Origin: Chloroflexi bacterium RBG_19FT_COMBO_55_16
Lineage (GTDB): Bacteria > Chloroflexota > Anaerolineae > Anaerolineales > UBA4823
Reading direction: 5' to 3'
NCBI GenBank assembly: GCA_001795335.1
Contig: MGOK01000038.1
Span: 1 to 13,735 of the forward strand
Length of the DNA stretch: 13,735 bases
In this document: in pieces, positions 7,609 through 13,735 of the stretch
Layout of the letters: the number at the start of each line of letters is the position of its first letter
Numbering within the stretch: the first letter of the stretch is position 1
Translations under genes and position numbers: made by a program
The notes under the pieces: generated by a model
What the model saw: only the letters and a program-made list of their open reading frames with translations
Told to the model about the DNA's origin: nothing
Database searches by the model: none

Positions 7609-7637
7609 AATATAATAAGAATTACCGAGGTTGTCAA
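7609..7637 (-). promoter_or_regulatory. Sigma-70-type promoter for the gntR-larA-ecf operon
   Basis: Read on the - strand, TTGACA (7637-7632) and TATATT (7614-7609) are separated by exactly 17 nt, a near-consensus housekeeping promoter. The predicted start is near 7602, leaving a leader of about 50 nt before the gntR ATG at 7552. The start point falls inside the palindrome at 7589-7603. Confidence 0.65.
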
Positions 7638-7706
7638 GAGGGAACCTGAGATTCAGACAAAAGATCGGACAAGGAATTGCGAAATCTGAACCCCACAAAT
7701 CCCCTC

Positions 7707-7737
7707 TTGACATTAACGTTACGTCATAGTTTATACT
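7707..7737 (+). promoter_or_regulatory. MerR-type promoter with 19-bp spacer and inverted repeat
   Basis: TTGACA (7707-7712) and TATACT (7732-7737) are both close to consensus but separated by 19 nt, the over-long spacer that MerR-family activators correct by twisting DNA. An imperfect inverted repeat, TGACATTAACGTTACGTCA (7708-7726, outer arms TGAC/GTCA perfect, 6 of 9 pairs overall), starts within the -35 box and fills most of the spacer, where a MerR dimer binds. The expected start is near 7744, leaving a very short leader that begins right at the GGAGG ribosome site of the merR gene. The arrangement points to autoregulation. Confidence 0.68.
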
Positions 7738-7757
7738 CCATCGCGGAGGCAAGGAAG

Positions 7758-8507
7758 ATGAGATACACGGTCAAGCAACTGGCGAGCCTGGCGGGAGTCA
7801 CCAACCGCACTTTGCACTATTATGACAAGATCGGTCTGCTTCGTCCGGCAGCATATGGCGACAACGGCTATCGCTATTACGGGGAGGATGCTGTTCTCCG
7901 GCTGCAGCAGATCCTTTTCTACCGCGAGCTGGATTTCAGCCTGGGCCAGATCAAAACCATCATCGACCGACCGGACTTCGACCTGCTGCAGGCTCTGGAA
8001 GGACATAAGCGCGCCCTGCTGGAGTGGGTTGAGCGGATGAATAGCCTGATCGATACGGTCGACAAAACCATCCTGCATATTCGAGGAAAGATTGAGATGA
8101 GTAAAAAAGACTTTTACAAAGGCTTTGACGAAGAAAAACAGAAACAGTACGAACAGCATGTGCGCGAGCGCTTCGGTGATGAGGCGATGGCAAGAACCAA
8201 GGACTGGAACGCCTACACACCCGAAGAAAAGAACGATATCCTGGCTGAAGGTCATGAGATCCACATGGGCATTGTCGCCAACATGGAAAAGGGCTACGAC
8301 AGCCCCGAGGTCCAATACTGGATTGGCCGCTGGCACAATGCTATCAATACCCATTTCTACGAATGCTCGCTGGAGATATTCGAAGCCCTGGGTCACGGGT
8401 ATAACGAGGACCCGGAATTCACCGCTTTTTACGAGAAGATCCACCCTGGGATGGCGGCTTTCATGGAAAAGGCGATGGCGCACTACTGCAAGCTGATGGC
8501 TGCGTAG
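7758..8507 (+). CDS. MerR-family regulator with TipAS drug-binding domain
   Basis: A 249-residue regulator. Residues 1-70 form the MerR DNA-binding domain (MRYTVKQLASLAGVTNRTLH, then YYDKIGLLRP and NGYRYYGED). Residues about 75-112 are the dimerising coiled coil. From about 114 to the end is a TipAS-type domain with aromatic-rich motifs such as YWIGRWHNAIN and HPGMAAFM. In Streptomyces TipA this all-helical domain binds thiopeptide antibiotics and related drugs and switches the promoter on. The start is set at ATG 7758, with GGAGG (7745-7749) eight bases upstream. An upstream in-frame TTG at 7677 would put the promoter (7707-7737) inside the gene and is rejected. No resistance gene follows, since the next gene is convergent, so it may mainly regulate itself and act on remote targets. 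Confidence 0.92.
   Translation: MRYTVKQLASLAGVTNRTLHYYDKIGLLRPAAYGDNGYRYYGEDAVLRLQQILFYRELDFSLGQIKTIIDRPDFDLLQALEGHKRALLEWVERMNSLIDTVDKTILHIRGKIEMSKKDFYKGFDEEKQKQYEQHVRERFGDEAMARTKDWNAYTPEEKNDILAEGHEIHMGIVANMEKGYDSPEVQYWIGRWHNAINTHFYECSLEIFEALGHGYNEDPEFTAFYEKIHPGMAAFMEKAMAHYCKLMAA
8083..8099 (+). promoter_or_regulatory. Internal ribosome site and start for a TipAS-only product
   Basis: Inside the merR-tipA gene, GAGGAAAG (8083-8090) lies six bases ahead of an in-frame ATG at 8097 (Met114). Translation from it would give a 136-residue protein, the TipAS domain alone, starting MSKKDFYKGF exactly at the coil/domain border. Streptomyces tipA is known to make both a long TipAL and a short TipAS from one gene by internal initiation. 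The sequence suggests the same here. Confidence 0.55.
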
Positions 8508-8537
8508 CACGCCTAAGATCAATAATCCATCCATTGA

Positions 8538-8566
8538 GACCGTCCAGGAACACGGGTGGACGGGTC
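8538..8566. terminator. Weak hairpin between convergent genes
   Basis: GACC-GTCCA (8538-8546) can pair with TGGAC-G-GGTC (8557-8566) with one bulged G around a 10-nt loop. Alternatively CCGTCCA pairs perfectly with TGGACGG. It lies in the 76-nt gap between the MerR gene ending at 8507 (+) and the membrane-protein gene ending at 8584 (-). No U-run follows on either strand, so this is a candidate terminator on position alone. Confidence 0.35.
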
Positions 8567-8583
8567 CAAAGTTCTGATGCCTC

Positions 8584-10185
8584 TTACGGCTCAGAGATCT
8601 GGTATATGATCGCCTCGTCGTCGCGATAGACTTGTTTTAACCCCGAGTCTTTTTCAGCGCGGGCGATGAAATTTTTATGATCAAGATCGGTTAAAACGTA
8701 ATGCGCGCCGAAGCGGGGAGAGATGAATTCAGATGGGCGGTCTATCTTCCCCTCTGTGATTTCCACCCATTGATCGTACAAATCCGCGTTGTATAACTGC
8801 ATATAGGTGGGATCAAGACCGATTAAATAGGTATTGTAAGTATTGTAGTAGAACAGGCGAGGAAAGTCGTCCCAATCGGTTTGAAAGACGCGCGCCCCAG
8901 CCGGGGTATTTGCCTTCAGCCAGGCAGAAGCCTGCGCGTACCGCTGGTAAGAACTGGTACCCTGGAGGCTGGCTTGAGCATCTTGCAGGGTGAGCAGCAT
9001 GCCAGGCAGCAGGATGAGAGCCAGCACTATGGCTGGGGACCTGAACTTATAGGCTGAGGCCAATCCCTTCCTTCTCGACAAAAGCCCAATGCGCGGGGTT
9101 GAGTCGTTCCCCGAGCCTGCCCCAACCGCCAGACCAGACAGCAGCGGAGCCCAAGCCAGGGCGGCGAAGATCAAGGCAAAGGCTGGGAAATATTCCACGA
9201 AGCGGCGGGATTGAAAAAGCAGCAGACCAAAGATGACCGCCAGGGTAAAACCGGTCGCCGTACGGGTGTCCATGCGCCTGTCTTGCAGGCCCAGAGCAAG
9301 GACACCGCCCAAGAATGCCACCATGGCTAACGGGGAGTTTTCCAGCAGCGTTGTGGTCCGGTAAGGAAACCACTCGTTGCCAACACTGACCGCCGTCCTT
9401 TCAGTCATTTTGGGCGCCAGGTGGCGGTAGATGAAGACGACGTTATCTGGGAAGTAAGGGTTGATCAGCAAACCAAGCCCAATACCTATTCCAGCATAGA
9501 TCAGGGGTCGCAGGTCCAGACGTCGTTCGATCAACCAGGTCGAAAGGACATAGGCCGCGGTCAAGATGAGAATCAAGGGGAAAGCATCGTATAACCAGAC
9601 GTAGAGAAACGCCAGGGGGATTAAGCGCTTGTGTTTGCCTGTCAGCAGGAAATGTAGTCCGAACGCCAAGAACGCCAGGGAGAGCGATTGCACGCGGGTC
9701 ATGCTCATGCGGAAAATGAAGGCTTCGGACACCGCCAGGAGCCCCAGCGACCAGAGTGCGGCATACGGGATGCGTTGGTTTCGCAGTAGCCACCAAATGC
9801 TCAGGAAAGCCAGACTGGCGAAGACCACGCTCGCCCACTTCGCTCCCAGGCGCAGATCCCCAAAGGTGAACGGGATCAGACCAACATGGAAGAGAAAATG
9901 ATGATCGTAAAATTCACGCGAGTTGAGGATGGTCAATGGCAACCAGGGGAAAGCTGGTTTGAGGCCTTCACTACGCATCAGGGAGGCGAATTTGATGTGA
10001 TAGTAGTCGTCAGTACTGGCCAGGTTCGGGGTTGAGAATTGGACTTGAGCAAGAAGAGCTATGAAGATGACGAACAACACCAACCCAACGATCAGGGTGC
10101 GGCCGTAGGTATGCGCAACCAGGCGTTTTCTCCAGACGGTAGTTCGGACAAGGTTCGTCCAGAGAAGTGAAGCCTTCGTAGCCAT
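8584..10185 (-). CDS. GT-C/STT3-like polytopic membrane protein
   Basis: A 533-residue protein with roughly ten or more membrane helices in residues 28-400 and a soluble C-terminal domain of about 130 residues. The first outer loop holds STDDYYHIKFA (57-67) and a second acidic-histidine cluster FYDHHFLFH (92-100), where GT-C glycosyltransferases keep catalytic or metal-binding acids. The soluble part contains QTDWDDFPRLFYYN (435-448), reminiscent of the WWD region of STT3 oligosaccharyltransferases, followed by TYLIGLDPTYM. It may transfer a lipid-linked sugar to a protein or glycan at the outer membrane face, but the family assignment is by fold features only and the substrate is unknown. 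ATG at 10185 has GGAGG seven bases upstream. It is monocistronic as far as seen, 99 nt downstream of the DUF5667 gene on the same strand, so read-through from the sigma operon is possible. Confidence 0.72.
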   Translation of the reverse strand: MATKASLLWTNLVRTTVWRKRLVAHTYGRTLIVGLVLFVIFIALLAQVQFSTPNLASTDDYYHIKFASLMRSEGLKPAFPWLPLTILNSREFYDHHFLFHVGLIPFTFGDLRLGAKWASVVFASLAFLSIWWLLRNQRIPYAALWSLGLLAVSEAFIFRMSMTRVQSLSLAFLAFGLHFLLTGKHKRLIPLAFLYVWLYDAFPLILILTAAYVLSTWLIERRLDLRPLIYAGIGIGLGLLINPYFPDNVVFIYRHLAPKMTERTAVSVGNEWFPYRTTTLLENSPLAMVAFLGGVLALGLQDRRMDTRTATGFTLAVIFGLLLFQSRRFVEYFPAFALIFAALAWAPLLSGLAVGAGSGNDSTPRIGLLSRRKGLASAYKFRSPAIVLALILLPGMLLTLQDAQASLQGTSSYQRYAQASAWLKANTPAGARVFQTDWDDFPRLFYYNTYNTYLIGLDPTYMQLYNADLYDQWVEITEGKIDRPSEFISPRFGAHYVLTDLDHKNFIARAEKDSGLKQVYRDDEAIIYQISEP

Positions 10186-10209
10186 AGACCATCCTCCGCT
10201 ATCAGCAGG

Positions 10210-10241
10210 ATACAGACGGCCGGGGTTCCGACCGCCTGTAT
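10210..10241 (-). terminator. Imperfect hairpin after the sigma/DUF5667 operon
   Basis: A 14-position stem with two mismatches (10210-10223 with 10228-10241, loop GGTT) lies in the 99-nt gap between the DUF5667 gene (ends 10285) and the membrane-protein gene (starts 10185), both on the - strand. No U-run follows in the transcribed direction. It could be a weak terminator or an RNA-stabilising stem. Confidence 0.45.
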
Positions 10242-10284
10242 TCTGGAGTTTCTAAACTGGGTAACCTGGCTTTCAGAGAAATCC

Positions 10285-11427
10285 CTAAATCGCTAAAACC
10301 GGGAGCATCAGGATCAAGCTATTATCGTTGTCGTTGTCGTTGTCGTTGTCGTTGGCATTGTCATTATCGTTGGCGTTGGCATTGTCATTATCGTTGTCGT
10401 TGGCATTGCCATTATCGTTGTCGTTGGCATTGTCATTATCGTTGTCGTTGGCATTGCCATTATCGTTGTCGTTGGCATTGTCGTTGTCATTGTCATTGCC
10501 ATTGTCGTTGTCATTGTCATTGCCATTGTCGTTGGCATTGCCGTTATCGTTGTCGTTGGCGTTGCCGTTATCGTTGTCGTTGGCGTTGCCGTTGTCATTA
10601 TCGTTGTCGTTGGCATTGCCGTTGTCGTTGTCGTTGGCATTGCCGTTGTCGTTGTCGTTGGCATTGCCATTGTCGTTGGCGTTACCGTTGTCATTGTCAT
10701 TGCCGCTCAAGGGGAAGCTCTCACCGCTTTGAGAGGCAAAAATGGCTTTCTCTACTGCGGGCTTGACCGTCTCCGGTACACTCACCCAGACACCCTTTAG
10801 AGCTTGAGCGTACCTCACCAGGGCGGTCGATACCTGCTGAGATAATGCGGCAGCCCGGTCTGGATCGCCCGCCATGACGACTTGCAAAGCTGCTATGGCT
10901 TTGTTCGTATATGCCTCAAACTCTTGCGCGGCGGTGGCGATGTCGTCAAAGCGACCCTCCTGGATCAAGGCGTTGATCTCATCAAGTCGGCGTTGCGCAA
11001 ATTGCAGATATAACTGCGCCTCGCTGTACGCGTCACGCGCCAGAGCTACCCGGGTCTGCTCCAGGCCAGTCTTGACTGGATAGAGCGCATCCCCTGGAAG
11101 CGCAGATTGGGCCGCGAGAGCCGTGGCGCTCACTCCTCCAAAGAGGAACACCAGGATGACGATCGCAGCCATCAAGGCCGAAAAGGCCAGTCGTTTTGTT
11201 TTATTGCCCATTGGATAATCCTTATTTGAAATTTGATTTGATTTAAGCCAGTGTGTTAGCCACGCAAACTGCGTTCTGGCTTTAAACTCCGGCATTGAAT
11301 CCAATTCTGAAAGGAATCTTTCTCGCCCGTGAGCGACCGCTTGAGGGTCCCTCGGTGGGGTTGGTCGCAAGAGTTCGAGCTTTTCTTGCAGGCGAGGATC
11401 GAGTGGTTGATCGTGCTGTTCAGTCAT
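10285..11427 (-). CDS. DUF5667 anti-sigma-like membrane protein with Asn-Asp repeat tail
   Basis: A 380-residue protein in four parts. Residues 1-78 are polar and presumably cytoplasmic, facing the sigma factor (LDPRLQEKLELLRPTPPRDP, 9-28). Residues about 80-106 form one membrane helix. Residues about 107-232 match the DUF5667 type: ALPGDALYPVKTGLEQTRVA (109-128), then helical YLQFAQRRLDEINAL, predicted outside the membrane. Residues 243-369 are a low-complexity tract with Asn at every odd position, followed by a hydrophobic end LILMLPVLAI. ATG at 11427 overlaps the end of the sigma-factor gene by 8 bp (ATGACTGA), a classic sigma/anti-sigma coupling, so the inferred role is to hold the sigma factor until an envelope signal arrives. 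No zinc-finger HxxxCxxC motif of ZAS anti-sigmas is present. The function of the tail is unknown. Confidence 0.82.
   Translation of the reverse strand: MTEQHDQPLDPRLQEKLELLRPTPPRDPQAVAHGRERFLSELDSMPEFKARTQFAWLTHWLKSNQISNKDYPMGNKTKRLAFSALMAAIVILVFLFGGVSATALAAQSALPGDALYPVKTGLEQTRVALARDAYSEAQLYLQFAQRRLDEINALIQEGRFDDIATAAQEFEAYTNKAIAALQVVMAGDPDRAAALSQQVSTALVRYAQALKGVWVSVPETVKPAVEKAIFASQSGESFPLSGNDNDNGNANDNGNANDNDNGNANDNDNGNANDNDNDNGNANDNDNGNANDNDNGNANDNGNDNDNDNGNDNDNDNANDNDNGNANDNDNDNANDNDNGNANDNDNDNANANDNDNANDNDNDNDNDNSLILMLPVLAI
10321..10701 (-). repeat. Coding low-complexity tract (Asn-X)n, 381 bp
   Basis: The region encodes residues 243-369 of the DUF5667 protein. By my count it holds 64 Asn, 38 Asp, 14 Ala and 11 Gly, with Asn at every second residue without exception. 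The DNA is a 6-bp-based tandem repeat with higher-order units. Four 24-bp units fill 10378-10473, and the 48-bp blocks 10378-10425 and 10426-10473 are identical. Another 24-bp unit is duplicated exactly at 10612-10635 and 10636-10659. Synonymous AAT/AAC and GAT/GAC changes are mixed through the tract, while the amino-acid alternation is kept. All length steps keep the reading frame. Confidence 0.95.
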
Positions 11428-11983
11428 GGGTATTCACTTTCTCCTGATCATCCAGCATACGTCGCAGTGTTGCCAGAGCCCGGTGCTGTAGGGAACGGGT
11501 AGCCTCAGTGGATTTGCCAACTGCCAGGGCCACCTCTTCGTGGGATAAGTCCTCCAGGAACCTCAGATAGATCACCTGTTGTTGTTCGTTTGTTAGGCGA
11601 AGGAGAGCCATGCGAATCTGCTCCCGGTCTTGCTGCTGCGATATAAGGTGCGCTGGATTTGACAAGGGGTCTACCTGATCTTCAATTTCCAGTGATTCTG
11701 TCCGTTCATCCCGGCGACGGTAGTGATCGACAATCCAGTTGTGTGCCATGCGGTAAAGATAAGCCCGGATGTTCTCGCGCGGTCCGCCACCATTTCGCAG
11801 GGCGTGAAGAAGGCGGCTGAAGGTTTCGGCGACACAATCTTCGGCTGTCACCTGGTCGCCGATCAGGCGCACCGCATAACGATACAAGCTTGGGCTATAT
11901 TGTTCATAAATCTTAACCAAGTCTTGCTTTTCGAGTGGCTCCGTTGTTGCGTAAGCTGTCGTGTTCGCGCGCATCATTTTCAC
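11420..11983 (-). CDS. ECF-type RNA polymerase sigma factor
   Basis: A sigma-70 family factor of 187 residues from the GTG at 11983. Region 2 (about 26-93) includes YSPSLYRYAVRLIGD, AEDCVAETFSRLLHAL and YLYRMAHNWIVDHYRRR, which bind core polymerase and the -10 element. Region 4 (about 122-176) includes LTNEQQQVIYLRFLEDLSHE and the helix-turn-helix EEVALAVGKSTEATRSLQHRAL for the -35 element. Regions 1 and 3 are missing, as in ECF factors. The true start may be the ATG at 11974 (residue 4): AGGTG (11985-11981) is six bases upstream of it, whereas the GTG has no ribosome site. It is cotranscribed with and overlaps the DUF5667 gene, its probable regulator. The regulon cannot be read from this window. 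Confidence 0.92.
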   Translation of the reverse strand: MKMMRANTTAYATTEPLEKQDLVKIYEQYSPSLYRYAVRLIGDQVTAEDCVAETFSRLLHALRNGGGPRENIRAYLYRMAHNWIVDHYRRRDERTESLEIEDQVDPLSNPAHLISQQQDREQIRMALLRLTNEQQQVIYLRFLEDLSHEEVALAVGKSTEATRSLQHRALATLRRMLDDQEKVNTHD

Positions 11984-12149
11984 CTATTATGACGGGATAT
12001 CCGAAAGAATGTGACGATTTTGGTAAAAAAGGCAGAATTTCATGATATCGCAGGGTAATAATACTCCTAATAAGTCATATTTAAGCGTTAAAAGTTACGG
12101 CTTAACCCGGAAAATAGATTTTATCAAAAATTCTCACTAGGGGGAGTTT
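11984..12149. other. Divergent AT-rich promoter region
   Basis: These 166 nt separate the sigma-factor gene (-) from the ABC exporter (+) and must hold both promoters. The stretch is AT-rich compared with its flanks. A 6-bp inverted repeat TTAAGC/GCTTAA (12081-12086, 12100-12105) is the only dyad that stands out. I could not pick a convincing -35/-10 pair on either strand, nor a clear ECF-type AAC...CGTC pair for self-activation. No reading frame or RNA gene is visible. Confidence 0.45.
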
Positions 12150-13115
12150 ATGATACACTCGGACATACGCACCATTCCAAGGCAAAAGAGAAGCAAGATG
12201 GATGAAATCGTCCTCTCGGTCAGAGATTTCCGCAAAACCTACGGAAACTTCGTCGCCGTGGCGGGGATCAGCTTCGAGGTCCAGCGCGGCGAGATCTTCG
12301 GACTGCTAGGACCCAACGGGGCTGGCAAGACAACAACCCTGGAGTGCCTGGAGGGCATCCGCAAGCCGGATGCAGGCGCTTTGCGTGTCCTGGGCGTCGA
12401 CTCCAGCCGGGAACCACACAAATTGCGCAATCTGATCGGCGTCCAGCTGCAAACATCCGGGTTGCCAGCCAACATGACCGTGGAAGAAGCACTGAAATTC
12501 TTCTCGGCCTATCATGCCGTCACACCCTCGTTCGACCTGCTGGGACGCCTGGGGCTGGAGGAAAAACGCCGGGCACAATACAGCCAGCTCTCCACGGGAC
12601 AACAACGCCGGTTATCCCTGGCGTTGGCCATCGCCCACAACCCCCCGGTGATCATCCTCGACGAGCCGACCGCCGGGTTAGACGTGGCCACCCGCGCCGA
12701 GCTGCACAGCCTGATGCAGGAGCTCAAGGAGAAGGACACCACGATTATCCTGGCGACGCATGACATGGCCGAAGCGGAGAAGATGAGCGACCGGGTCGCC
12801 ATCCTGCTGCGCGGCCAGATTGTCACCACTGGAACACCGCGTGAGATCACCGCCACCGGATCCGGACTCACCAAGATATCCGTGCGTAGCGAAGGCTCCT
12901 CGCTGCAGAAGAATGGCATGATCTTCCCCGCCGTCGCCCAACAGTCTGTCCAGGAAGAGTACGCCATTTATTTCAGCACCGATCCCGGCCCGACCGTTAC
13001 CGCCCTGCTGGATTATATCCATTCCCAAGGCGACAAACTGATCGATCTGCGGGTGGAACGACCATCCCTGGAAGAAAGATTCCTGGAAATTACGAACCGG
13101 GGAGCTGCCCAATGA
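12150..13115 (+). CDS. ABC transporter ATP-binding protein (DrrA/CcmA-like exporter)
   Basis: A 321-residue ABC ATPase with Walker A GPNGAGKTT (54-62), Q-loop Gln99 or Gln101 (GVQLQTSGL), signature LSTGQ (147-151, Thr in place of the usual Gly), Walker B VIILDE (167-172), D-loop AGLD and switch His204. The C-terminal extension (about 235-318) ends in RPSLEERFLEI, typical of ATPases of ABC-2 exporters for drugs, lipids or bacteriocins. It energises the permease encoded next, with which it overlaps by ATGA (13112-13115). The ATG at 12150 follows GGGGGAG by only three bases. The in-frame ATG at 12198 (Met17, MDEIVLSVRDF) fits the family N-terminus better but has only a weak GAGAAG before it, so the start is uncertain. 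The cargo is unknown. Confidence 0.93.
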   Translation: MIHSDIRTIPRQKRSKMDEIVLSVRDFRKTYGNFVAVAGISFEVQRGEIFGLLGPNGAGKTTTLECLEGIRKPDAGALRVLGVDSSREPHKLRNLIGVQLQTSGLPANMTVEEALKFFSAYHAVTPSFDLLGRLGLEEKRRAQYSQLSTGQQRRLSLALAIAHNPPVIILDEPTAGLDVATRAELHSLMQELKEKDTTIILATHDMAEAEKMSDRVAILLRGQIVTTGTPREITATGSGLTKISVRSEGSSLQKNGMIFPAVAQQSVQEEYAIYFSTDPGPTVTALLDYIHSQGDKLIDLRVERPSLEERFLEITNRGAAQ

Positions 13116-13735
13116 CTGCTTTCGCCTACCACTTCCTATTTGAATTCAAAACCGGGCTGCGCAATTCAACCGCGCTGCTCATGAATTACCTTTTCCCACT
13201 GGCATTTTATGCCATGATGGGCTTAATCATGGTCAAAATCAACCCGGGGTTCGCCAACGTATTGCTCCCGGCGATGGTCATTTTCGTCAGCCTGGTGAGC
13301 AACCTGCTCGGATTGCCCGGGCCATTGGTCGAATCGCGCGAGGCGGGCATCTATCGCAGCTTCAAGATCAACGGCGTACCAGCTTTATCCATCCTGGCGA
13401 CTCCCACCCTTTCGACGATATTTCACGCCTTAATCGTGTCAATCCTGATCGCCCTGACCGCCAAACCGCTCTTCGATGGCGCCAACCCCACCAGCTGGGG
13501 CGCTTTCGTCTGGATCACCTTGCTGGTGGTATTCACCTCTGGCGCGTTCGGCGCGTTGATCGGCGTGATCGCCACCAGTTCCCGCTCAACCGTCCTGCTC
13601 TCGCAGCTGATCTTCTTGCCTTCTATGCTGATCGGTGGAATGATGATACCGCTGGATCTCCTCCCCGCTTCGGTGCGACCCGTCTCTATGCTGCTGCCAT
13701 CCACGCACGCCATGCAGGCTTACCTGGGGCTGGCT
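13112..13735 (+). CDS. ABC-2 type transporter permease, 5' part
   Basis: The frame opens with ATG at 13112, inside the stop of the ATPase gene, and runs 208 codons to the window edge without a stop. The visible protein has hydrophobic segments at about 22-41, 49-69, 91-117, 131-155 and 161-180. A motif ESREAGIYRSFKINGVP (74-90) after the second segment is the coupling-helix type found in ABC-2 permeases. The last visible part, MLLPSTHAMQAY, is also typical of the family. It would form the membrane channel of an exporter with the preceding ATPase. One more helix and the stop codon are expected beyond the right edge. Confidence 0.9.
   Translation, partial: MTAFAYHFLFEFKTGLRNSTALLMNYLFPLAFYAMMGLIMVKINPGFANVLLPAMVIFVSLVSNLLGLPGPLVESREAGIYRSFKINGVPALSILATPTLSTIFHALIVSILIALTAKPLFDGANPTSWGAFVWITLLVVFTSGAFGALIGVIATSSRSTVLLSQLIFLPSMLIGGMMIPLDLLPASVRPVSMLLPSTHAMQAYLGLA

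Noticed and set aside
7677..7757. Upstream TTG start giving a 276-residue MerR protein
   Set aside because: It would place the -35/-10 promoter inside the gene, adds residues unlike any MerR N-terminus, and the ATG at 7758 has a good GGAGG at the right distance.
7731..8534. 267-codon open frame on the - strand opposite the MerR-TipAS gene
   Set aside because: It has no recognisable domain and mirrors a well-supported gene. It is a shadow of codon bias.
10321..10701. CRISPR array or non-coding satellite
   Set aside because: There are no unique spacers of constant length. The repeats are contiguous, in frame and coding.
10314..10732. Open frames encoding Met-Thr-rich and Ser-Leu-rich repeats on both strands of the 10.3-10.7 kb tract
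   Set aside because: They arise only because a 6-bp-based repeat keeps other frames open. The Asn-X frame continues into a recognisable DUF5667 domain and membrane helix, while the others have no domain.
7758..13115. MerR-TipAS regulator directly controlling the ABC exporter as a resistance island
   Set aside because: They are about 3.6 kb apart with convergent and opposite-strand genes between, and I saw no copy of the MerR operator upstream of the exporter.

Overview
The window looks like a chromosomal segment of a moderately GC-rich bacterium. The gene styles (DUF5667 membrane protein paired with an ECF sigma factor, a fused two-domain ECF-transporter ATPase, a MerR-TipAS regulator, a DsrK/HdrD-like CCG protein) fit an Anaerolineae-type Chloroflexota. 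That placement is inference from gene content, not from a marker gene. No tRNA, rRNA, CRISPR array, transposase or phage gene is visible. Twelve protein-coding genes are supported, two of them cut by the window edges.

Layout. (1) 2-595 (+) is the 3' end of a CCG-domain iron-sulfur protein, closed by a strong 15-bp hairpin (615-649) that also closes the convergent operon. (2) 7552 down to 654 (-) is a compact six-gene run: FCD-type GntR regulator, LarA-like nickel-pincer racemase, ECF-transporter S component, fused EcfA-EcfA ATPase, EcfT, and a class III PLP aminotransferase. Two junctions have zero spacing (gntR/larA and ecfA/ecfT), and a hairpin lies between the S component and the ATPase. 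A consensus-like promoter and a 15-bp palindrome lie upstream of gntR. (3) 7758-8507 (+) is a divergent MerR-TipAS regulator. Its own promoter has the 19-bp spacer typical of MerR control, and a likely internal start gives the drug-binding domain alone. (4) 10185 down to 8584 (-) is a large GT-C/STT3-like membrane protein. (5) 11983 down to 10285 (-) is an ECF sigma factor overlapping a DUF5667 anti-sigma-like protein whose C-terminal third is a 127-residue tract with Asn at every second position. (6) 12150 to the right edge (+) is an ABC exporter pair, ATPase and truncated permease, overlapping by ATGA.

How the genes may work together. The central operon reads as a regulated import-and-metabolism module. 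A dedicated ECF transporter would bring in a small metabolite, LarA would racemise or epimerise a 2-hydroxy acid, and the aminotransferase would act on a related keto/amino acid, under a LldR-like GntR repressor. The substrate cannot be read from the sequence. The LarA cofactor genes larB, larC and larE are not in the window. The sigma/DUF5667 pair is a probable envelope-sensing switch. The MerR-TipAS gene and the ABC exporter are each drug-response-like, but they are about 3.6 kb apart and nothing in the sequence links them.
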